From Butyricicoccus sp. OM04-18BH (GTDB taxonomy: Bacteria; Bacillota; Clostridia; Oscillospirales; Butyricicoccaceae): a stretch of 8,280 bases of DNA. The stretch spans positions 1-8,280 of the forward strand of contig NZ_QULN01000018.1 in the NCBI RefSeq assembly GCF_003481705.1, in the 5' to 3' direction. The notes under the pieces were generated by a model. It worked only from the letters and a program-made list of their open reading frames with translations. It had not been told where the DNA came from and did no database searches. The position numbers and the translations under genes are program-made. Numbering within the stretch: the first letter of the stretch is position 1; every line of letters begins with the position of its first letter. This document shows positions 4,936 through 8,280 of the stretch, in pieces.

Positions 4936-5838
4936 TCACGCCTGCGCCCTGCGCTTTTCCGGCAGCTGCGCGAGCACGATCGCGCCGAACATCAGCACGC
5001 AGCCGAAGATCTCGCGCGCCGACAGCGCCTGATCGAGCAGCAGCCAGCCGGAGATAGCCGAGATAACCGATTCCAGGCTCATGATAAGGCTTGCGACTGT
5101 CGGGCGCAGCCCCTTCTGGCCGATGATCTGGAGCGTGTACGCCACGCCCGAGGACATCGCGCCCGCATACAGGATCGGCTTCCACGCGGCGAAAATATTC
5201 GCCCAGGTCGGCTGTTCAAAGAGCAGCATGCCGATGCCCGCGAGGACCGCGCAGGTGAAAAACTGGATGCAGGACATTCTTACGCCGTCCACTCTGATCG
5301 AAAAATGGTCGATGACGAGAATGTGGCAGGAGAACAGGAACGCGCAGCAGAGACCGAGTAGCGTGCCCAGATCGAGGCTGAAGCCGCCGCCCGTCATGCA
5401 CAGGAAGTACAGACCGGCCAGTGCGATCGCGACGCTGCACCAGTGCTTGAGGCCGCAGCGGCGGCCGAACAGCAGGCCGATCAGCGGCACGACCAGAATA
5501 TAGCACGCGGTCATAAAACCTGCCTTGCCGACCGTGGTGTGCAGCAGCGTGAGCTGCTGTGTACAGCTTGCGATACACAGGACGGCGCCGCAGCAGACAC
5601 CGCCGATGACAAGCGTTTTCCGTCCCTTCCGGCGTTCCTCCGGCGTTTCAGCCGCGCGCGGCGGCCCGACCCGGTTCAGCACCGCGATCACAGGCAGCAG
5701 CACGATCATTCCGATGACGCTTCGCGCGCAGACGTAGGTCATCGGGCCGACATAATCCATGCCGACGCTCTGCGCCACGAATGCCGTGCCCCAGATGGTC
5801 GCTGTGATCAGCAGAAGCAGGGAATTTCGCAGTTTCAT
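4936..5838 (-). CDS. EamA / drug-metabolite transporter (DMT) superfamily permease
   Basis: 300 residues, typical of EamA permeases, ten-helix inner-membrane exporters of small metabolites. Two tandem EamA halves are visible, about 5-150 and 155-290. The first begins SLLLLITATIWGTAFVAQSVGMDYVGP, the usual 'WGtaFva' start; the second ends with SLESVISAISGWLLLDQALSAREIFGCVLMFGAIVLAQL, the family signature in helices 9-10. A basic cytoplasmic loop (RAAETPEERRKGRK, 61-74) lies between helices 2 and 3, and the C-terminus is basic, consistent with an inside location. The substrate cannot be read from sequence. The ribosome binding site is a modest GGGGAGA about 7 nt before the ATG. The nearest promoter candidate (TTGAAA at 5888-5893, TAAAAA at 5864-5869, 18-nt spacer) overlaps the tRNA terminator; read-through from the tRNAs is the alternative. 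Confidence 0.9.
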   Translation of the reverse strand: MKLRNSLLLLITATIWGTAFVAQSVGMDYVGPMTYVCARSVIGMIVLLPVIAVLNRVGPPRAAETPEERRKGRKTLVIGGVCCGAVLCIASCTQQLTLLHTTVGKAGFMTACYILVVPLIGLLFGRRCGLKHWCSVAIALAGLYFLCMTGGGFSLDLGTLLGLCCAFLFSCHILVIDHFSIRVDGVRMSCIQFFTCAVLAGIGMLLFEQPTWANIFAAWKPILYAGAMSSGVAYTLQIIGQKGLRPTVASLIMSLESVISAISGWLLLDQALSAREIFGCVLMFGAIVLAQLPEKRRAQA

Positions 5839-5862
5839 TCGTATCTCTCCCCCGAGACAGGA

Positions 5863-5902
5863 TTTTTTACAAAAAAAGAACCGCTCTTTTCAAAGCGGTT
5901 CT
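5863..5902 (-). terminator. Terminator of the tRNA Asn-Trp-Thr operon
   Basis: Minus-strand AGAACCGCT (5902-5894) pairs with AGCGGTTCT (5885-5877) over 9 bp around an 8-nt loop and is followed by a run of seven T (complement of 5871-5877), starting a few nucleotides after the encoded CCA of tRNA-Thr. A weak promoter for the permease gene may overlap it. Confidence 0.88.
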
Positions 5903-5905
5903 CTT

Positions 5906-5981
5906 TGGAGCTGATAACCAGATTCGAACTGGTGACCTCATCCTTACCAAGGATGCACTCTACCTACTGAGCTATATCAGC
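5906..5981 (-). tRNA. tRNA-Thr (anticodon GGT)
   Basis: 76 nt including encoded CCA (complement of 5906-5908). Acceptor arms GCTGATA and TATCAGC pair over 7 bp, with discriminator T. The anticodon arm is CATCC-TTGGTAA-GGATG, anticodon GGT at 5946-5948, reading ACC/ACT. The T arm is CCAG-TTCGAAT-CTGG with its normal loop. It is last of three tRNAs in one leftward unit, 2 nt after tRNA-Trp. Confidence 0.97.
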
Positions 5982-5983
5982 AT

Positions 5984-6059
5984 TGGCAGGGGCAGTAGGG
6001 ATCGAACCCACGGCACTCGGTTTTGGAGACCGATGCTCTACCAGCTGAGCTATACCCCT
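5984..6059 (-). tRNA. tRNA-Trp (anticodon CCA)
   Basis: 76 nt with encoded CCA (complement of 5984-5986) and discriminator G. Acceptor AGGGGTA pairs with TGCCCCT (one T-G pair). The anticodon arm is TCGGT-CTCCAAA-ACCGA, anticodon CCA at 6024-6026, reading TGG. The T loop is TTCGATC. Three nucleotides separate it from tRNA-Asn. Confidence 0.97.
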
Positions 6060-6062
6060 GTG

Positions 6063-6138
6063 TGGCTCCTCAAGTTGGACTCGAACCAACGACCCTGCGG
6101 TTAACAGCCGCATGCTCTACCAACTGAGCTATTGAGGA
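6063..6138 (-). tRNA. tRNA-Asn (anticodon GTT)
   Basis: 76 nt with encoded CCA (complement of 6063-6065) and discriminator G. Acceptor TCCTCAA pairs with TTGAGGA. The anticodon arm is TGCGG-CTGTTAA-CCGCA, anticodon GTT at 6103-6105, reading AAC/AAT. First gene of the leftward tRNA unit. Confidence 0.97.
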
Positions 6139-6193
6139 ATGTTAAAAATGCTGGTACATTGCCGACATGAATTTTATCACAATCAGCTTACAT

Positions 6194-6223
6194 ATTATAT
6201 CGCGAAAGCGCAGGACTTGTCAA
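6194..6223 (-). promoter_or_regulatory. Promoter of the tRNA Asn-Trp-Thr operon
   Basis: Minus-strand consensus TTGACA (6218-6223), an 18-nt spacer and consensus TATAAT (6194-6199). The start would be near 6187, leaving a leader of about 50 nt before tRNA-Asn. Confidence 0.85.
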
Positions 6224-6233
6224 TAGATTTACA

Positions 6234-6261
6234 GCAAAAAAATCTTTCCATATTTTTTTGC
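6234..6261. promoter_or_regulatory. Symmetric A-tract/T-tract, probable double UP element
   Basis: GCAAAAAAAT (6234-6243) and ATTTTTTTGC (6252-6261) form a perfect 10-bp inverted repeat. Its two halves lie 10 and 9 nt from the two outward-facing -35 boxes (6218-6223 and 6271-6276). A-tracts directly upstream of stable-RNA promoters act as UP elements for the alpha subunit C-terminal domain; here each half would serve one promoter. Confidence 0.6.
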
Positions 6262-6270
6262 ATTTTTCGC

Positions 6271-6299
6271 TTGACAATTCTCTCTGAATATTATATACT
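6271..6299 (+). promoter_or_regulatory. Promoter of tRNA-Gln
   Basis: TTGACA (6271-6276), a 17-nt spacer and TATACT (6294-6299). The start would be near 6306, about 14 nt before the tRNA. Confidence 0.88.
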
Positions 6300-6319
6300 G
6301 TTAAAGTCGCACAGGACAA

Positions 6320-6393
6320 AGCCGAATTGTGTAAAGGTAGCACGACAGACTCTGACTCTGTTTGTGAGGGTTCGAATCCTTCTTCGGCTGCCA
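6320..6393 (+). tRNA. tRNA-Gln (anticodon CTG)
   Basis: 74 nt with encoded CCA (6391-6393) and discriminator G. Acceptor AGCCGAA pairs with TTCGGCT over 7 bp. The anticodon arm is ACAGA-CTCTGAC-TCTGT, anticodon CTG at 6352-6354, reading CAG. The T arm loop is TTCGAAT. It stands alone with its own promoter and terminator, as expected for a codon preferred in GC-rich genes; a TTG-anticodon Gln tRNA must be elsewhere. Confidence 0.96.
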
Positions 6394-6398
6394 CATTG

Positions 6399-6428
6399 CC
6401 CCGAAACCGTGAGGTTTCGGGGTTTTTT
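6399..6428 (+). terminator. Terminator of tRNA-Gln
   Basis: Perfect 10-bp stem CCCCGAAACC-GTGA-GGTTTCGGGG (6399-6422) followed by six T, starting 5 nt after the CCA. Confidence 0.95.
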
Positions 6429-6447
6429 CTTTTTCATCATCGACCCC

Positions 6448-6491
6448 AAAAAGCGCCCGCTCGTTCCGTAAACCGGATAGAGCGGGCGCTT
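6448..6491 (-). terminator. Terminator of the Gfo/Idh oxidoreductase gene
   Basis: AAGCGCCCGCTC (6451-6462) and GAGCGGGCGCTT (6480-6491) form a perfect 12-bp stem, with a small inner TCCG/CGGA pairing in the loop. On the minus strand it is followed by T residues (6452-6448). It lies 12 nt after the stop codon at 6504. Confidence 0.88.
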
Positions 6492-6503
6492 CTGCTTCAC
6501 TTA

Positions 6504-7523
6504 TTAGCGGATCGGCAGCATCTTGCCGGTCTCAAAGGACTCCTTGCAGCGGTAAGCAGCCTCGGAGACTGCGGTGCCGTCATAAACGGTGAGGTCAGCC
6601 GGCTTGGTGTTGTCGCGGACATGGCCGGTGAAGGCAACCATCTCAGCCACGAAGGCCTCGTGCCAGCGGCTCATGAAGTCCGGATAGTATTCCTCGCGGG
6701 AGCCGTGCTCGTCGACGATGTTCAGCAGGTTCTTTGCGCCGACGTTCGCGATGCGCAGCGTGCCATGCGTGCCGATGATCTCGGTCTCGACGTTCGAGCC
6801 TGCCGCATGGGTGCGGTTGGTGAACATGAAGCCCATAGCGCCGTTCTCCATCTGGATAGTAGCGGCTGCGTTGTCGGCATCGTTCAGCTCCTTATACAGG
6901 TCGAACTCGAATACGCCGCCAATCGCCCAGACGTTCTTGACGTTGGAGCCGGTGAACCAGCGGATGAGGTCGATGTCATGTACGCACATATCGAGGTACT
7001 GACCACCGGAGTGCGGTGCGAACTTCAGAGTGGACTCGATGGTGGAACGCGGGTCCTGCGTGTAGGAACGAACCAGAACGACCTTGCCGATGTCGCCGTT
7101 GTCGATCTTGCGCTTTGCCTCAGCATAGGACTTGTCGAAGCGGCGCATAAAGCCCAGCTGGAAGATCAGATCGGGGTGTGCCTCGATGACCTTTTCCGCG
7201 GCCTTGCACTGCTCTACGTCGGTGCCGAGCGGCTTCTCGCAGAAAACGTGCTTGCCGTTGTTCATGGCGATCTCGATCTGCTGGCAGTGCAGGAAGGACG
7301 GAGAAACGATGACGATCGCGTCGAGCTCCGGGTTCTTGCACATCTCCTCGAAGTCAGTGTAGGTGTACTGAACGCCGAGCTCTTCGGCGACCTCCTTGAC
7401 ACGGCCTGCGTCTACGTCGCAGATCGCTGCCAGCTCGCAGCCCGGAACCTGCGTTGCGAGGTTTTTTGCGTGCTCGTAGCCCAGACGGCCCAGGCCAACC
7501 GAACCAATCTTTACAGTTTTCAT
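6504..7523 (-). CDS. Gfo/Idh/MocA-family NAD(P)-dependent oxidoreductase, inositol 2-dehydrogenase-like
   Basis: 339 residues, typical length. The family oxidises sugar or polyol hydroxyls with NAD(P) in the cytoplasm. Seen: N-terminal Rossmann motif GSVGLGRLG (7-15), acidic end of beta-2 at CDVD (35-38), which favours NAD, the EKPLG motif (96-100) with Lys97, and GGQYLDMCVHDIDLIRWF (173-190) with Asp178 and His182. The K-x-D-xxx-H set matches the catalytic triad of myo-inositol dehydrogenases (IolG), so that activity is the best guess, but scyllo-inositol or other sugar acids remain possible. No iol genes are beside it. The start is MKTVKIG (7521-7523), with AAAGGAGA (complement of 7533-7540) 9 nt upstream; an extension to 7544 would swallow this site and was rejected. 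It appears monocistronic. Confidence 0.9.
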   Translation of the reverse strand: MKTVKIGSVGLGRLGYEHAKNLATQVPGCELAAICDVDAGRVKEVAEELGVQYTYTDFEEMCKNPELDAIVIVSPSFLHCQQIEIAMNNGKHVFCEKPLGTDVEQCKAAEKVIEAHPDLIFQLGFMRRFDKSYAEAKRKIDNGDIGKVVLVRSYTQDPRSTIESTLKFAPHSGGQYLDMCVHDIDLIRWFTGSNVKNVWAIGGVFEFDLYKELNDADNAAATIQMENGAMGFMFTNRTHAAGSNVETEIIGTHGTLRIANVGAKNLLNIVDEHGSREEYYPDFMSRWHEAFVAEMVAFTGHVRDNTKPADLTVYDGTAVSEAAYRCKESFETGKMLPIR

Positions 7524-7562
7524 AGCAGAAACTCTCCTTTTCAATCAAAAAACTCTCTTCGC

Positions 7563-7579
7563 GCGGCTGTTTGAGCCGC
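7563..7579 (-). promoter_or_regulatory. Leader hairpin upstream of the oxidoreductase gene
   Basis: GCGGCT (7563-7568) and AGCCGC (7574-7579) form a 6-bp GC-rich stem around GTTTG, about 40 nt before the start codon. It may be a simple 5'-stabilising hairpin. Confidence 0.3.
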
Positions 7580-7605
7580 CTGTTCTCTCTGTTGACTATG
7601 GCTCT

Positions 7606-7620
7606 ATTTTAGCGCTTCCG
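7606..7620 (-). promoter_or_regulatory. Possible -10 box with a cre-like site
   Basis: Minus-strand TAAAAT (7606-7611) is a plausible -10; the -35 is poor (TGGTTT, 17 nt upstream). It is overlapped by GGAAGCGCTAAAA, which matches 11 of 14 positions of the catabolite response element consensus TGWAARCGYTWNCW. CcpA repression of a sugar/polyol dehydrogenase would make sense, but the match is imperfect. Confidence 0.3.
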
Positions 7621-7820
7621 GCGGGGAAAAACCAGAGCAATCTTGCGAAAAGAGCGAGGGATTTTCCGCAGAAAAACCGAGAGCAGACGGAGAAACTTTC
7701 AAATTCTTGCTATAGCGGCAAGCGCGGCCTCTTTCTTTCCCGTCAGCGACGGGAAACGGTTCCGCCGTTCCGGCGGCTTGCCGCCGCAGGCGAAATTGGC
7801 TGCCGATGGGCAGGCCGGGC
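7621..7820. repeat. Non-coding stretch with GC-rich palindromes
   Basis: No credible gene. Perfect short palindromes are seen: TTTCCCGTC-AGC-GACGGGAAA (7736-7756) and CCGCCG-TTC-CGGCGG (7762-7776), the latter merging with further GCCGCC repeats to 7786. The first 100 bases (7621-7720) are purine-rich on the plus strand without clear structure. Confidence 0.45.
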
Positions 7821-7928
7821 ATTGCCGCCGCCCGGCGGCGGGGGCAAGAGGGACAGGGACACCAAGGTTTCCCTGCCCCTCTTGACTCCCCAGCCTTTCC
7901 TTAGGACGCGGCTCCCTTCGGTCGCGCG
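7821..7928. repeat. Left arm of a large imperfect inverted repeat
   Basis: This arm matches the reverse complement of 8139-8273. It runs in order: ATTGCCGCCG and CCGGCGGCGGGG palindrome, CGGCGGGGGCAA, a long hairpin (7845-7884), CTCTTGACTCCCC, a CCTTTCCTT segment, and a terminal block (7907-7928) identical in 21 of 22 bases to the other arm. The hairpin pairs CAAGAGGG/CCCTCTTG, CAGGGA/TCCCTG and ACC/GGT, with only two opposed mismatches. No T-run follows, so it is not an ordinary terminator. Confidence 0.7.
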
Positions 7929-8138
7929 TCTAAATGCGAGGGGCCCACAGATGCGTTTGGTGCTCCAAGAGTACACCATTGATCGAAGCGGAGCTTTTCG
8001 CAGCAGAAAGCAAACGCCCTGCACCGGATGGCCGCGCACTGTCATGCGCGGCGCCTTACGCAAGGAAAATTCAGGGCCTAACAGCGTCCCAAAACCTGCC
8101 CGACGCACGGAACCGAGCCCCCGTTTCTCTCGTTTCGC
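7929..8138. other. Spacer between the inverted repeat arms, no supported gene
   Basis: About 210 bases. A 7-bp hairpin CCGCGCA-CTGTCA-TGCGCGG (8032-8051) is the only strong structure. Reading frames through it continue into the repeat arms and give low-complexity Arg/Pro/Gly-rich peptides, with no family pattern and no good ribosome binding site. Confidence 0.45.
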
Positions 8139-8273
8139 CGCGCGACCGAAGGGAGTCGCGGCGCAAAGGAAGGTTTGGGGGAGTCAAGAGGGGGCAAGGG
8201 AACCATACGGTGCCCTTGCCCCCTTTTGCCCCCGCCGTGGGCACGGCCTTCCCCGCCGCCGGACGGCGGCAAT
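8139..8273. repeat. Right arm of the large imperfect inverted repeat
   Basis: Inverted copy of 7821-7928, about 27 bases longer, mainly because of an extra segment near 8229-8250. Its hairpin (8185-8228) has a 16-bp stem with one wobble, CAAGAGGGGGCAAGGG against CCCTTGCCCCCTTTTG, then ACC/GGT around loop ATAC. Base pairs differ from the left arm in matched fashion, so the fold is kept although the sequence changed. The outer block 8139-8160 also folds on itself (CGCGAC/GTCGCG). Confidence 0.7.
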
Positions 8274-8280
8274 TCTCCCC

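Noticed and set aside
5906..6138. tRNA cluster as a phage or island attachment site
   Set aside because: No integrase gene and no direct repeat of a tRNA 3' end was seen in the window.
6327..7574. 415-residue open frame on the plus strand
   Set aside because: It starts inside tRNA-Gln, passes through a terminator and is antisense to the oxidoreductase gene.
7743..8108. 121-residue open frame on the minus strand in the repeat region
   Set aside because: It crosses the left repeat arm and several palindromes. Its peptide FRRATEGSR reappears in a plus-strand frame of the right arm, showing that it is translated repeat, not a gene.
8078..8272. 64-residue open frame on the minus strand
   Set aside because: It is low-complexity Pro/Gly/Arg peptide from the right repeat arm, with no plausible ribosome binding site.
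7736..8273. CRISPR array
   Set aside because: The repeats are two inverted copies and scattered palindromes, not regularly spaced direct repeats.

Overview
The window looks like a chromosomal segment of a GC-rich Gram-positive anaerobe, most likely a clostridium of the Ruminococcaceae/Oscillospirales type (inference). The reasons are the ylxM-ffh-rpsP-khpA gene order, strong AAGGAGG ribosome binding sites, sigma-A style promoters (TTGACA/TATAAT) in AT-rich gaps, G/C-ending codons in the genes, and long GC-rich palindromic intergenic repeats. No phage, CRISPR or insertion-sequence gene was seen.

Left part (1-2271). An AT-richer, left-truncated gene resembling peptidase E (S51) reads leftward. 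It is divergent from a two-gene unit reading rightward: a D-amino acid transaminase (PLP fold type IV) and a short thioredoxin-reductase-like flavoprotein without the usual NADPH 2'-phosphate motif. The two divergent promoters appear to share one palindromic -35 hexamer, TTGCAA, and both transcripts begin with the same small CGGA-loop hairpin just before the ribosome binding site. A strong terminator follows the flavoprotein gene.

2076-2485 has no gene. It holds a series of hairpins: two terminator-like ones, a block of three stem-loops of unknown role, and the terminator of the leftward operon that follows.

Middle (2375-4851). The leftward operon ylxM-ffh-rpsP-khpA covers signal recognition particle GTPase Ffh, its probable partner YlxM, ribosomal protein S16 and the KH-domain RNA chaperone KhpA. 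It has a good promoter with a 17-nt spacer and a terminator right after khpA, so the often co-transcribed rimM-trmD-rplS genes are not attached here. Upstream is a leftward EamA/DMT-family permease with its own UUCG-tetraloop terminator.

Right part (5869-8280). Leftward tRNA genes Asn(GTT)-Trp(CCA)-Thr(GGT), all with encoded CCA, lie back to back with a rightward tRNA-Gln(CTG). Their two promoters are separated by a symmetric A-tract/T-tract that looks like a double UP element. A single leftward Gfo/Idh/MocA oxidoreductase follows, with the K-D-H residues of the inositol dehydrogenase type. The last ~650 bases contain no credible gene. They hold GC-rich palindromes and a large imperfect inverted repeat (7821-7928 against 8139-8273) whose internal hairpin is conserved by compensatory changes; this is the least explained structure in the window.
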